Assembly: GCF_020886315.1 (NCBI RefSeq)
Contig: NZ_AP025226.1
Location: 434,001 to 498,000 of the forward strand
DNA: 64,000 nucleotides
Origin: Saccharolobus caldissimus
Lineage (GTDB): Archaea > Thermoproteota > Thermoprotei_A > Sulfolobales > Sulfolobaceae
Direction: 5' to 3'
Shown here: in pieces, positions 53,720 to 63,724 of the stretch
Numbering within the stretch: position 1 is the stretch's first letter
Layout: each line of letters opens with the position of its first letter
Program-made: the position numbers and the translations under genes
Notes under the pieces: model-generated
Told to the model about the DNA's origin: nothing
Database searches by the model: none
What the model saw: the letters and a program-made list of their open reading frames with translations, nothing else

Positions 53720-54835
53720 ATGCTTATACAGTATATAATATCAATGAAAGCAGCTGTGCTTTATAAATATAATGAACCTTTAGTAATTGAAGATAATGTA
53801 GAAATTGATAGCCCGAAAAGTGGAGAAGTTAAAATAAAAGTCGAAGCTACTGGATTATGCCATTCTGATGTTAACGTATTTGAGGGAAAGACTCCGGTAC
53901 CTCCCCCTTTAATAGCAGGACATGAGATATCTGGAGTTGTAGAAGAAGTTGGAAACGAGGTCATAAACTTTAAACCAGGTGATAGAGTAGTATCGGCGTT
54001 TATTCACCCTTGTGGTAAATGTAAAAACTGCATAACTGGAAATGAAAATTTGTGTGAAACTTTTGCTAAAAATAGACTTAATGGGACGATGTTAGATGGA
54101 ACTAGTAGATTACACTTTAAAGATGGAAGACCATTGAGATTCTTTCTAGGAGGTGGTTTTGCAGAATATGCAGTATTACCTCAGACGGCATTAACTAAAG
54201 TACCAAATGAGCTGGATCTAAGAAAAATTGCAGTATTAGGATGTGCAGGATTAACGGCTTATGGTGCAGTAAATTCTGCAAAGATAGAGCCAGGAGAAAT
54301 TGTAGCAGTTATAGGAACTGGTGGAGTTGGACTATCTGTAATACAAATGCTGAAGGCAATAGGTGCTGGAAGAATAATAGCAGTGGGTACAAGAAAATGG
54401 AAATTAGAAAAAGCCCTAGAATTAGGTGCAACTGATGTAATAAACTCTAAAGAAACAGACATCGTGAAAACCCTTAAGGAAATAACTGCTGGAGGTCCCG
54501 ACGTAATAATAGAGGCTGGTGGAAATCAAGAAACGATAAAGATGTCTTTAGAGGCTGTGAGAATAGGAGGAAGAGTCGTGCTAATTGGTTTACCACCCAC
54601 AACAGCAGAAATCCCAATAAGAATTTCCATGATAGTTAGAAACGGGATTAGAATAATAGGTAGTTATGGAGGAAGACCTAGAATAGATATGCCTAGACTA
54701 ATAGAATTGGTTAAGTTAGGAAAATACGATCCTTCAGCTCTTGTAACTGGAACGTTTAAATTAGAGGAAATAAATGAAGCAGTAAAATTATTAGAGGAAG
54801 GCGAAGCTATAAGAAGCTTAATAATCCCCCGTTAA
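53720..54835 (+). CDS. Zinc-dependent medium-chain alcohol dehydrogenase
   Basis: The 371-residue enzyme has the catalytic zinc site CHSDVN, AGHEISG, and the structural zinc Cys cluster [16 protein letters not shown], then the Rossmann [13 protein letters not shown]. The first ATG gives a nine-residue extension; [13 protein letters not shown] at 53744 is the likely family start. It oxidises an alcohol with NAD(P). The gene ends by four bases inside the convergent membrane protein gene. Confidence 0.88.
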   Translation: MLIQYIISMKAAVLYKYNEPLVIEDNVEIDSPKSGEVKIKVEATGLCHSDVNVFEGKTPVPPPLIAGHEISGVVEEVGNEVINFKPGDRVVSAFIHPCGKCKNCITGNENLCETFAKNRLNGTMLDGTSRLHFKDGRPLRFFLGGGFAEYAVLPQTALTKVPNELDLRKIAVLGCAGLTAYGAVNSAKIEPGEIVAVIGTGGVGLSVIQMLKAIGAGRIIAVGTRKWKLEKALELGATDVINSKETDIVKTLKEITAGGPDVIIEAGGNQETIKMSLEAVRIGGRVVLIGLPPTTAEIPIRISMIVRNGIRIIGSYGGRPRIDMPRLIELVKLGKYDPSALVTGTFKLEEINEAVKLLEEGEAIRSLIIPR

Positions 54836-55113
54836 TAAGGGGGGAACCTTGTAGTTCTTCTTCCAATTATAAACATTATTAGATAAATTATAAGCATTAC
54901 TATTGTAAATATAATGCCTACAATAATTAAATTGCTTAAAGTTGAAGCAGGTACATTACCGAATGCTATCGGAATAGGACCAAGTAGTATCAAACCGGCG
55001 AATTGTGTATTAGGAGTTGTCGCTACATTTAATGATGACTGCATTAATACTCCTAAAAATATTAACATAAATCCAACGAGAATTAACGTAAAACCAGCGG
55101 CAATTAATTTCAT
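54832..55113 (-). CDS. DUF131/TIGR00304-type small membrane protein
   Basis: The 93-residue protein has two membrane helices (about residues 3-25 and 65-87) linked by a loop with [15 protein letters not shown], as in the small archaeal TIGR00304 family of unknown function. The tail is basic ([10 protein letters not shown]). It is convergent with the alcohol dehydrogenase gene and divergent from the EF-Tu-like gene. Confidence 0.75.
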   Translation of the reverse strand: MKLIAAGFTLILVGFMLIFLGVLMQSSLNVATTPNTQFAGLILLGPIPIAFGNVPASTLSNLIIVGIIFTIVMLIIYLIMFIIGRRTTRFPPY

Positions 55114-55150
55114 ATTTTAAACTTGCATAGTGACCTTATAAACTTTATCA

Positions 55151-56065
55151 GTGATTAGAATGTACCAGGGTGGAATAACTTCAATAGTATCTTCAGACAA
55201 AAACATTACAATATCTATAGCAGATAAATTGGGTAAATTACATGAAAATTCGAATATTAAAATATATTACAGAAAAAGAGGAGAGTATATAAGGTCAATA
55301 TTAATATCGACAAATTATCCAGAGAAAATATTAGACTTAGCTGAGTTAATATCACTTTCTTCACTGGTAATATTTCATCTTCCAATAGAATTGTCTTGGA
55401 TGGATGGAGAACTAGCGATGTTGATTGATGCTTTTAATATACATAATAAAATAATAACTAGTAATCTAGATATTATAAAAATTAAAAAAATTCTGGAACC
55501 ATTAGGCTCATTTAGACAATTTGAATTAAATAATGATCTAAACAAAATACAAGAATTTAAAGAAGAGGATAAGGGTTTAGTGTATATTGATAGAGTATTT
55601 ACAGTTAAGGGCGTAGGTACTGTTGTAACTGGTTTCTCATTTACAAATGTTGAATTGCATGAAAAACTAATAGCATTACCTTATAATAGAGAAGTAGAAA
55701 TAAAAAGTATTCAAGTCCTAGATGAAGATCAGAAGAGTGTAGGTAGTGGCGTTAGGGTAGGATTTGCATTAAAAAATGTTAAAGAAGATGAAGTGAAAGA
55801 TATTATGTATTTAATAAAACATGATGTAAAGTTTGAGAAAGAAATTGAAGGGAGATTAGTGAAATATCCGTGGTCAACGTTAAATCAAGGACAAAATCAT
55901 GTAATAATCAAAGGACATTCTATATCTGTAAATATAAAACTAAATGAGGGAAAGATTAAAATTACATCCCAATATCCTATACCTATTATTGACTCTCAAA
56001 TACCATTGTTAAATGTTAATGTAAAACAAGGAAAGCCAAGAATTATAGGATATATTATTTTATAA
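55151..56065 (+). CDS. EF-Tu/SelB-like protein with a degenerate GTPase domain
   Basis: The 304-residue protein has a clear domain II (VYIDRVFTVKGVGTVVTG, GSGVRVGFALKNV) as in SelB and eIF2-gamma relatives. Its N-terminal half (residues 1-125) keeps the fold outline but has no P-loop GxxxxGK, DxxG or NKxD motif. It is therefore a pseudo-GTPase, probably a translation-related or RNA-binding factor in a lineage without selenocysteine. Start GTG or ATG 9 bases later. Confidence 0.75.
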   Translation: MIRMYQGGITSIVSSDKNITISIADKLGKLHENSNIKIYYRKRGEYIRSILISTNYPEKILDLAELISLSSLVIFHLPIELSWMDGELAMLIDAFNIHNKIITSNLDIIKIKKILEPLGSFRQFELNNDLNKIQEFKEEDKGLVYIDRVFTVKGVGTVVTGFSFTNVELHEKLIALPYNREVEIKSIQVLDEDQKSVGSGVRVGFALKNVKEDEVKDIMYLIKHDVKFEKEIEGRLVKYPWSTLNQGQNHVIIKGHSISVNIKLNEGKIKITSQYPIPIIDSQIPLLNVNVKQGKPRIIGYIIL

Positions 56066-56087
56066 AGCTATAAGGGTAAATTTAGTT

Positions 56088-56366
56088 ATGATAGAGGTAG
56101 ATAATGCAATTTTAGCTGCTTATAATAAGGCTAAAGAGATAAATGGAAATGATAAAGTATATCTTTTCAAGGATTCTTATGGAGCTTATTATATGGTAAT
56201 AATTAGAAGTTTAAGTTGTAGAGATAGATCTAAGATTATAGATGCGATTTATGATGAAATATATAGATATACAGATCAAGTTGATCTTACGATTTTATTT
56301 TTAACTAATGAAACATATAAAGAGTTTATAAATCAAAATAAGGATAATTTACAGAAGATAATATAA
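56088..56366 (+). CDS. Small protein of unknown function
   Basis: The 92-residue product alternates helix and strand (VDNAILAAYNKAKEINGN, DKVYLFKDSYGAYYMVIIR) and resembles no family I know. It follows the EF-Tu-like gene by 22 bases on the same strand and is probably co-transcribed with it. Convergent with the HerA-like gene. Confidence 0.55.
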   Translation: MIEVDNAILAAYNKAKEINGNDKVYLFKDSYGAYYMVIIRSLSCRDRSKIIDAIYDEIYRYTDQVDLTILFLTNETYKEFINQNKDNLQKII

Positions 56367-56400
56367 AAGTTGATTGGATAAATTTTCTAATCTGTTTCTA

Positions 56401-58149
56401 CTATAGTTTATTCAGAAATTCTCTAATTAACTGTAGATTATTATCGGCACTAAAAAATACTGGTACATCATGAGGAAGTGCTGATTTAAAGCTAACTAGC
56501 AGCCACTGTCCAGGTTCTAATTCTAATGTTTTATCAAGTAGCATATCACTAATACCAAACGTTTCCGCTAATAATTGTCTATCATAAGGTCTAGGGAGTG
56601 TACTAATAAAATACGTATGAAGTTGCTGAAGCGCGTTAGTATTTAGATAAGCTAGACGCTGAGTGCTTATAAGCGCATGTAGATGATATTTTCTACCATG
56701 CCTGAGTAACTTCTCTATTGCTTCACTAGAAGCTTCACTTTTATCTTTCTGTTTTGTATCATATGGTATAAATTCTTGAGCTTCATCTATTATAAATAGT
56801 ATTTTGGGATTATCCGAGTACATTCTCTTTCTCCTATTATATACTTGATTAATTATTGATGCAACCACTTGCCTCCCCTCCTCTAGATTTGGCAATTCTA
56901 TAATGAATAGCCTAGGAGAATTTTCTGATGGATCCAGAATTTCTATTGATAATTTCTCGATATCATAATCTTCTGTCTCTTGTATACCTAAAGATATATA
57001 AGACCTTATACCTGCTATAAAGGTAAATAAGGAGGAGTTATCCTTAAGATGAGCCTCTCTTCCCATCGTTTCTATCTCATCCAATAATTGGTTAATGCTC
57101 TCATCTACTATATCGTCTGAGGTTAATTTCCTATCTCTCATGAAGTTATCTAATTTGCTTAAAAAAGTATAAAGTAACGGTTTCTGAGAAATTGCAGTGT
57201 ATTTATCCTCTATTTGTTTCCTAATTAGATCTATAATATCACCGTATGTTAAAAAAGTCAGTCCTTGAGGAGGTACATACAATTGTTTCATTCTCTCTTT
57301 TTGATATAGTATTTCTGCACTTTTCCTTATCTTATCTTTAAGATCAATAATATCATCTGGGATTACATGACTTCTTATAAACCTCCTACCTGCATCTAGA
57401 AAATTCGTGGAAATTCTATCTAGCGATATAAGTTTAGATTCGATATCAATTAATTTATCTAAAAGTAATATTGCGTATTCCATCGATACATCAAAAATAA
57501 CTACTTTAGTATTAGGCAGATTATCTAATGCCTTTCTCACTATTAATGAAGCTAAATTAGACTTCCCAGATCCTGTAAACGCGAATATGCCTAGATGATA
57601 TCTTATTGCCTTCTCTAGATCTACATTTAATCTTATATCTTCATTTAGTATATTACCGAGACTTATATTACTATTTGAACACACAAATTTTGTATAAACG
57701 GCTTTATTAAGTATTTTTACAGAGGAACCTAATAAAGGAGGAAAATATCCTTTTTTAAATACTATATTTTCATTGTTAATTTCCAAAATATAACCTAGAG
57801 GATATGTTATTGCATCTATCCATTTTTCCCTTTCTTCTGCTGAGTACCAACTCTCCTCTACTTTTCTCATAATTTCATCTCTAATTTCCCTAGGTACTGA
57901 TGCATCTAAACTTATCATTCCGTAATGCATAGGTATTATATCAGCTATTTCTAAAATTAGATAATTATTTTCCTTAATAGTATTAACAGCCAATAATTTT
58001 CCTATTCCCAATTTATCTTTAAGTGAGTACGGAAATTCTACTATATAATTTCTAAATGATATTGTACCCCTTCCATCCGACGTTTGTCTAGTTATTATTT
58101 TCGCTTCCCTTAGCCTTCCTTCCGAGCCTTCAAATATACTTAGCATCAT
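56401..58149 (-). CDS. HerA-like bipolar helicase/ATPase (second type)
   Basis: The 582-residue protein has a beta-rich HAS-type N-terminus, Walker A FTGSGKS (191-197), Walker [12 protein letters not shown] (about 445-455) and the HerA/VirB4-type [16 protein letters not shown]. It is longer than the HerA of the mre11-rad50 cluster and stands beside a NurA-like gene without mre11 or rad50. The start overlaps the NurA-like stop by 20 bases. It likely works with that nuclease at DNA ends. Confidence 0.8.
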   Translation of the reverse strand: MMLSIFEGSEGRLREAKIITRQTSDGRGTISFRNYIVEFPYSLKDKLGIGKLLAVNTIKENNYLILEIADIIPMHYGMISLDASVPREIRDEIMRKVEESWYSAEEREKWIDAITYPLGYILEINNENIVFKKGYFPPLLGSSVKILNKAVYTKFVCSNSNISLGNILNEDIRLNVDLEKAIRYHLGIFAFTGSGKSNLASLIVRKALDNLPNTKVVIFDVSMEYAILLLDKLIDIESKLISLDRISTNFLDAGRRFIRSHVIPDDIIDLKDKIRKSAEILYQKERMKQLYVPPQGLTFLTYGDIIDLIRKQIEDKYTAISQKPLLYTFLSKLDNFMRDRKLTSDDIVDESINQLLDEIETMGREAHLKDNSSLFTFIAGIRSYISLGIQETEDYDIEKLSIEILDPSENSPRLFIIELPNLEEGRQVVASIINQVYNRRKRMYSDNPKILFIIDEAQEFIPYDTKQKDKSEASSEAIEKLLRHGRKYHLHALISTQRLAYLNTNALQQLHTYFISTLPRPYDRQLLAETFGISDMLLDKTLELEPGQWLLVSFKSALPHDVPVFFSADNNLQLIREFLNKL

Positions 58150-58888
58150 TTCTTAATTTTTCCATCCAACTTCTAAATTCTCTGTACCTAATATTACCGC
58201 CTATTTGAATCGTTTTTAAAAAATTATCCATCTTATTTCTATAATATTTTACCAACTTATCAGCTAAAAACAAAGGGTAGTTATAGCCTAATGCTTCTGG
58301 AATAGGTTCGCTACCTAAAGAATATAAAATGGAAAGTAGTATTAAAGGCTCTTCAGTAAAAATATATGATTCAAAGTAAAAGACCCAGGAGGCAGAAAAT
58401 AATTTATAATAACCTGATAACATTTCTTTTCCTTTGGTCTCTATTTTTAACCAAGGAGGATATGGTATCTTATTTAGTTGCATCCTTATTGAGGCATCGA
58501 AATCCTTTACTATCCCAATTGCATTTGAAGGTATTGGTATCCCCAGCGATCTATCATATGACAACTTTCTATCAAAGAATACTATATCTACATTTTCATT
58601 ATTCCAAAATTGATATTCTAACTCTCTCATTCTACTCTCTCCGTTGCAGTTGCATACCTCATCTTTTACTTTTACATTATTTATTACATATTTAAGATTT
58701 TTAAAGAGCTTGCCACTCACCATCCCAACTACTATATAAGATATTTTACCCTCATCTGTCGTGACTTCAGAGAAGGTACCGTCAATTGCAACAAATGTAA
58801 TGTCGTCATTTAGAAAGTAATTTTTTTCTGTTTTCAATCTTACTATTGTGCTAAAATCACCATTGTCACTAATAGATGACATATTCAT
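58130..58888 (-). CDS. NurA-like nuclease, partner of the adjacent HerA-like ATPase
   Basis: The 252-residue protein has a NurA-type [10 protein letters not shown] motif (Asp36-Gly37), a later [12 protein letters not shown] and an [11 protein letters not shown] segment, consistent with the RNase H-like metal site of NurA. It is shorter than the typical NurA. The first gene of the two-gene operon with the HerA-like gene. Its 5' end overlaps the divergent ThiN-type gene. Confidence 0.7.
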   Translation of the reverse strand: MNMSSISDNGDFSTIVRLKTEKNYFLNDDITFVAIDGTFSEVTTDEGKISYIVVGMVSGKLFKNLKYVINNVKVKDEVCNCNGESRMRELEYQFWNNENVDIVFFDRKLSYDRSLGIPIPSNAIGIVKDFDASIRMQLNKIPYPPWLKIETKGKEMLSGYYKLFSASWVFYFESYIFTEEPLILLSILYSLGSEPIPEALGYNYPLFLADKLVKYYRNKMDNFLKTIQIGGNIRYREFRSWMEKLRNDAKYI

Positions 58889-59768
58889 ACCATCTATAAG
58901 AGTTTTAGAGGCTAAAAGGCTTAGAGAGTTTCACATGAGTCAAACTAAAATAGCAAGTCTATTAGGTGTAAGTCAACCAGCTGTTAAGCAGTATTTAGAT
59001 GAAGATGAAAATATATATTACAGAAGACTTCAAAATTTAGGTTTAACTAAAGAAGAATTAGACGATTTTTTAGAAAAATTAACACAATTACTAATAAATG
59101 GTGAACCAAAACAAGTAATGCAATACATAAGCGTTTTCTTTCTATCAAACCTAAGTAGATTAAAATTCTGCAAATTCCATAAAATGATGGATACTGAAAT
59201 ACCAACAGATTGCGATATCTGTAAGGGATTATATAAGGAGAATGAGGAGGAAATGATCGAATTGGCCCTCTATATGTTACAAAACGAGTCAGTGGCATTA
59301 CTAATACCAGAGGTGTTGAGTAATATAGCGTTTGCAAAATCTAATGCAAAAAGTATAGAGGACGTAATAGCTATACCGGGCAGGATAACTAAAATTAGAG
59401 GAATCCCTACCCCAGCTTCTAAACCCATGTGGGGAGGGAGTAGACATCTAGCTAAAGTTTTACTTGCAGTAATGGCAAAATACCCATCAATACGTTCAGT
59501 TATGAATATAAAATTTGATAGTAATGTAGAAGTTTCACTTAAATTATTGAATTATAAGTACAAAAAAGTAGGTCCACAAGATAATGCAGATGACGATAAG
59601 ATCTCTCAATTAATATCATCCGTATTTGAAGAGGGTATTGATGCCATAATACACTTAGGGGGAAATGGAGTGGAACCTAATACTTATGTGTTCGGCCGGG
59701 ATCCTTTAGATGTTGTTAAGAAGATTATCAATATAGGGGTTAAGTATAAAGAAACTTTCTCACGCTAA
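58863..59768 (+). CDS. HTH regulator with ThiN (thiamine-phosphate) domain
   Basis: From TTG 58863 the protein begins [20 protein letters not shown]. Residues about 20-50 form an HTH (MSQTKIASLLGVSQPAVKQYL), and the C-terminal half from about residue 165 has the ThiN signature (PGRITKIRGIPTPASKPMWG, IHLGGNGVEPNTYVFG). Such proteins control thiamine genes in archaea by sensing a thiamine phosphate. An ATG 15 bases earlier would overlap the divergent gene further. Cys residues (CKFH, CDIC) suggest a small metal knuckle. Confidence 0.75.
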   Translation: MSLIDDIFIPSIRVLEAKRLREFHMSQTKIASLLGVSQPAVKQYLDEDENIYYRRLQNLGLTKEELDDFLEKLTQLLINGEPKQVMQYISVFFLSNLSRLKFCKFHKMMDTEIPTDCDICKGLYKENEEEMIELALYMLQNESVALLIPEVLSNIAFAKSNAKSIEDVIAIPGRITKIRGIPTPASKPMWGGSRHLAKVLLAVMAKYPSIRSVMNIKFDSNVEVSLKLLNYKYKKVGPQDNADDDKISQLISSVFEEGIDAIIHLGGNGVEPNTYVFGRDPLDVVKKIINIGVKYKETFSR

Positions 59769-62229
59769 ATGGCCAAAAGTTGTACTTTTTAAGCACAGAT
59801 AAAATCGAGGGTACTAATATAGGCCTTACAATAAATGTATCAAAAATTATCGAAATACCAACTCCAAATCCTATTTCTTGCAAAAACCTTATATCAGATA
59901 CCACTAATGAAAAGAAAGCCCCAGCTAAGATTAACCCACAAGCAGTAATAGCTAAACCGGTTCTTTCAACAGCTTTTATTATTGCTTCATTAAATTCCTT
60001 ATCTTTCATCTCTTCTATCAACCTTATAATAATAAACATGTCATAATCTATTCCAAGGCTGAAAAGCAGTGCAAATATTATCAGAGGCGATAACCAATAA
60101 GGTGAGGAATATATTAATGTAAGCGATGAAACGCCCAATAAGGAACTTAAACTAATAGTTAGCACTAAACGTAATGGAAGGATTAATGACCCTAGGATTA
60201 TGAAAAGATATACAATTATTAGAATTATTGTAAGTAATAGAGTAAAATTGAAATAAATGCTTACAGTATTTTTAACTATATCTATCCTTTGAGCGTTATC
60301 CCCACCAACCATAAATCCCTTTTTAATTAAATAGTTAGTCAATTTTATTGCACCTTGACTAAATACTGGATATTTTAAGTATACTATCAGAAGAGTGTAG
60401 TTATCTTTATAGAAATTATTATATAGTTGTGTATTATTAGGTATTATAATGTTTCCAATTGATACGGGACCATAAACTAGATTGCCTTGATTTATAAGAC
60501 TCTTCGTTAAAGAGCATATTAGGGAATGATTTCCTATAGGATTTCCATATAACAACACATAATCTATACTATAATTGTACATATTTTCCAATAATCCAGT
60601 ACCTATAAGAGAATTAGCATTAGGAGGAATAATTTCATTAACGTTCACATTTGTATGTATGGTTGTACTATACGAAATTAAAAGAATAAGAGATAGTAAA
60701 GTTAAAACAACAATTATTTTATTATGTCTTATTGAGAAACTTGATAAATCATGTAAGTATTTCTGCCTAATATCCCTAGGATCAGGTAATTTTTTTCTAG
60801 GGAAACTGAGATATTTTGAAGGAATTAGTGTGAGTAAGCTATATATGAAAAATACTGCTGGAATGAGAGCTGAAATAGAAGAAGTGACTAATGCTATGCC
60901 TATATTTCTTAACAAATTAGATGGAGATATTACAAAACTTAAAAAACCCAATACAATACTGAGACCACTTATGAGTATTCCTCTTATGGAGTTCCTAAAT
61001 GCACCTTTTAATGGGTCATCACTATTAGACTTTAGTTCCTCAAAATATCTATAAATAAATAATATACCGTAATCTATACTAAGACCAAATACTATAGGAG
61101 GAACTACTAACCCAGAGATATAGTAAATTTTGTACCCTAACTGTATTTCTATAAACATAAGACCATAAGCTAAGATTAACCCAGTAGAGGCACTAGTTAT
61201 TAATATTAAAATTGGGATAAGAGATCTTACTAGTATAATAAGCAGTATTGTAACTAAAAAGACTGTAGTAATATCGATAATTTCAATATCATTTTGAGTA
61301 TAGTAAGCTGATTGTGCATAATATGCTAAATGACCAACTACATACGCGTTTTTTAAATTATTAATAAACTTGTTAATAGCCGTTAGACTTTCATTATTAG
61401 GAATTTTTATAATAAAAAGCCAATAATTGTTATTATGAAATTTAATACTTAAATTATAGTAATTATTAGAATATTCAAAATTCTTTAATTCTAACAATTG
61501 TCTTTCAATATTGCTATTTATTTTTGACAATTTATATACTATATCAGAATAATTATCAAATTTTAACAAAAAATTAAATGCAAAAGTATAATTTGAATAA
61601 TTATCAAAGGAAAAATATAGGAGATATGGATCCTTAAATGTAAGATAACCTGCATATTGAGCTCTTTGCAGTAAACTTCCATTAACTTTCTCGAAATTAT
61701 ATTCATAGTAAGGACATATATTTACGCTGAAATTATGTAGTGGAAGCCAAAATGTTACATTTAATTGATATTCAAAATACTGGAAATGAGAAATCAGATA
61801 CATTTTTAACTTAGTTAAATTATCATAAAGTTGTTTAATAAAGTTCGTGAAGTTATACAAGGTTATATTAGACTTCAAATATTTGATGTACTCTCCTTGT
61901 AACATATTATAATACTCGTAAGGAGTTATTACTATTGCGTTATTTAGCAAATACATGTTAGAGTAAATTTCTTGAATAGATTTATTATATGTACCATTTA
62001 TTATGACATATAAATAGTCAAAATTGCCAATATTAAAATATTTATTTAAAATATGCTGAACTTGAACACTCTGTATATTATTCGAAAGAAAGGGATCATC
62101 AGTATAGATAAACAAACTAGGAACTTTAACAGCCATTGGTAATAGTATTATTAATAACAATATCCATAATAACGTAAGTATTATGTCATTTCTCACACTT
62201 TCGTAGTATTTCGAATGAGTAATAAACAT
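59740..62229 (-). CDS. RND/MmpL-type membrane exporter
   Basis: The 829-residue protein has the two-fold MmpL layout: one membrane helix, a 290-residue extracellular loop, five helices (about 325-470), another helix and loop, then five more helices (about 665-815). Conserved helix motifs VPPIVFGLSIDYGILFIYR and LFSLGIDYDMFIIIRLIEE are the typical proton-relay GxxxDY sites. It would export lipids or hydrophobic compounds. The C-terminus overlaps the end of the convergent ThiN gene by 29 bases. Confidence 0.88.
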   Translation of the reverse strand: MFITHSKYYESVRNDIILTLLWILLLIILLPMAVKVPSLFIYTDDPFLSNNIQSVQVQHILNKYFNIGNFDYLYVIINGTYNKSIQEIYSNMYLLNNAIVITPYEYYNMLQGEYIKYLKSNITLYNFTNFIKQLYDNLTKLKMYLISHFQYFEYQLNVTFWLPLHNFSVNICPYYEYNFEKVNGSLLQRAQYAGYLTFKDPYLLYFSFDNYSNYTFAFNFLLKFDNYSDIVYKLSKINSNIERQLLELKNFEYSNNYYNLSIKFHNNNYWLFIIKIPNNESLTAINKFINNLKNAYVVGHLAYYAQSAYYTQNDIEIIDITTVFLVTILLIILVRSLIPILILITSASTGLILAYGLMFIEIQLGYKIYYISGLVVPPIVFGLSIDYGILFIYRYFEELKSNSDDPLKGAFRNSIRGILISGLSIVLGFLSFVISPSNLLRNIGIALVTSSISALIPAVFFIYSLLTLIPSKYLSFPRKKLPDPRDIRQKYLHDLSSFSIRHNKIIVVLTLLSLILLISYSTTIHTNVNVNEIIPPNANSLIGTGLLENMYNYSIDYVLLYGNPIGNHSLICSLTKSLINQGNLVYGPVSIGNIIIPNNTQLYNNFYKDNYTLLIVYLKYPVFSQGAIKLTNYLIKKGFMVGGDNAQRIDIVKNTVSIYFNFTLLLTIILIIVYLFIILGSLILPLRLVLTISLSSLLGVSSLTLIYSSPYWLSPLIIFALLFSLGIDYDMFIIIRLIEEMKDKEFNEAIIKAVERTGLAITACGLILAGAFFSLVVSDIRFLQEIGFGVGISIIFDTFIVRPILVPSILSVLKKYNFWPFSVRKFLYT

Positions 62230-62288
62230 TGTGGAAATACTCTTATTACATAGGTTAACTATTTTAAAAGAAATAGCAGAAACAAATT

Positions 62289-62447
62289 ATGGAAACGATT
62301 AATGAGGTTCTCAAATTAATGGAGCAAATAGAAAATATAATTAAGAATTATAATCCTTCAGCCAAGGATAAGGAGATATTACAGAAGGTATTGGCAAAGA
62401 ATATGGAATTGAGTGCTGAGATTTATGCAAAATATTTAAAAGTTTAG
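62289..62447 (+). CDS. Small helical protein of unknown function
   Basis: The 52-residue product (METINEVLKLMEQIENIIKN onward) is a predicted coiled-coil/helical hairpin. It stands 18 bases before the 208-residue gene on the same strand, suggesting one operon. It is divergent from the RND exporter gene. No family recognised. Confidence 0.6.
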   Translation: METINEVLKLMEQIENIIKNYNPSAKDKEILQKVLAKNMELSAEIYAKYLKV

Positions 62448-62465
62448 GCGTTATAAATTCATTTT

Positions 62466-63092
62466 GTGAAGTTTGAGGCTACTATAGATTATATACAAGG
62501 GATAGGAAATAGATATCTCAGCTCCGAGGGGCATATAGTTGAGCTTGATGGTAGATTAGAGAAAGAACTTCTATCTGTAGGAGTTTTACCTAAATTTTTT
62601 ATAGAAGGATTAGTGGATTTTATGACAGAAAATAAGCAAAATATTTACTCATTTTTCGTTCCAGCTAGAAGTATAGTAGGAGAGTGCAAAAATATCCTAA
62701 AAATCTTCGAGTTATGGGTATCATCATATAACAGTTTAATAAGGTTAATTGTAATTATAATAAATATTGAAGAAAATGCTCAAATTCTTTTATTTAAGCC
62801 TGAACTTTACGTAACTGTTTCACATGACATCATGTCAACTTTAACCAAAAAATACCTTTGTGTAGAAATTATAATGCCCTTTATTTATAGATTTGTCATC
62901 TTTGATACCTTTAATATTTTTAAAAAATTGTTTAATATAGTTTTTGAGGGAATTATTGATCTTAAGGGAAATAAATATATGACATCTATTAGCAATGATG
63001 AAAGGGCGTTAATATGGAAAATAGATAGTACAAATATGAAGTATTTAAGCAATAATTTAATACCTTCAGAGTTACTAAGATTAGTAAGATGA
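62466..63092 (+). CDS. Conserved hypothetical protein
   Basis: The 208-residue soluble protein starts at a GTG (KFEATIDYIQGIGNRYLSS) and has a mixed strand/helix pattern without a recognised motif. It ends four bases before the M50 protease gene, so it belongs to the same operon as the two membrane proteases and may be a regulator or substrate adaptor. Function unknown. Confidence 0.6.
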   Translation: MKFEATIDYIQGIGNRYLSSEGHIVELDGRLEKELLSVGVLPKFFIEGLVDFMTENKQNIYSFFVPARSIVGECKNILKIFELWVSSYNSLIRLIVIIINIEENAQILLFKPELYVTVSHDIMSTLTKKYLCVEIIMPFIYRFVIFDTFNIFKKLFNIVFEGIIDLKGNKYMTSISNDERALIWKIDSTNMKYLSNNLIPSELLRLVR

Positions 63093-63096
63093 AATC

Positions 63097-63720
63097 ATGT
63101 CATGGGATATTCGATATTTAGAATGGAAATATAATAATTTAAATGAAATTCTTGCATTCCTTCTAGCCGCTTTATCGTTAGCAGTAGCTTATATACCTTT
63201 TTATAATCCTTTAGAAATCGTGAGAACACCGTTAACCTCTATTATAATACCTTACGTAGTAGCCTTACTTGCAGTAATACCTCATGAAATAGGACATAGG
63301 CAAGCTGCTCGCAGATATGGATGTTATTCAAGATTTACACTAAGCTTTGTAGGATTTTGGACTACATTATTGTTTAACATAATTGGAAGCTTTTTACATT
63401 TATTAATCTTCTTTTCTGGATATACTGGGATAAGTTGCGGATTTAGATTTAATAGGGATGTAGAGGGTAAAACGGCTTTAGCTGGACCTCTTACTAACAT
63501 TATAATAGGATTTATAGGTCTTTTAGGATCTTTAATATTCCCAGCAGGTCTTATTGGCTTATTCTTTGCTGAACTTGCAGGTTTTAATTTCTGGGTAGCC
63601 TTCTTTAATTTATTACCTTTCTGGGTATTAGACGGACTAAAAATATTTAGATGGAATATTATTGCATGGGGGATATTAACAGTTCTATCTTTTATATTTA
63701 CATTTTTTATAATAGGGTGA
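63097..63720 (+). CDS. M50-type intramembrane metalloprotease
   Basis: The 207-residue protein has about five membrane helices. The zinc motif HEIGH (His63, Glu64, His67) lies in the second helix, and the third ligand is in LLPFWVLDGLK near residue 179, the LDG-type motif of site-2 proteases. It would cut membrane-bound substrates. Followed within a few bases by a rhomboid-like gene. Confidence 0.88.
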   Translation: MSWDIRYLEWKYNNLNEILAFLLAALSLAVAYIPFYNPLEIVRTPLTSIIIPYVVALLAVIPHEIGHRQAARRYGCYSRFTLSFVGFWTTLLFNIIGSFLHLLIFFSGYTGISCGFRFNRDVEGKTALAGPLTNIIIGFIGLLGSLIFPAGLIGLFFAELAGFNFWVAFFNLLPFWVLDGLKIFRWNIIAWGILTVLSFIFTFFIIG

Positions 63721-63724
63721 AATA

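Noticed and set aside
58366-58695. 109-codon plus-strand frame inside the NurA-like gene
   Set aside because: Antisense shadow with Leu/His-rich composition and no start signal; the minus frame has NurA motifs and is coupled to the HerA-like gene.
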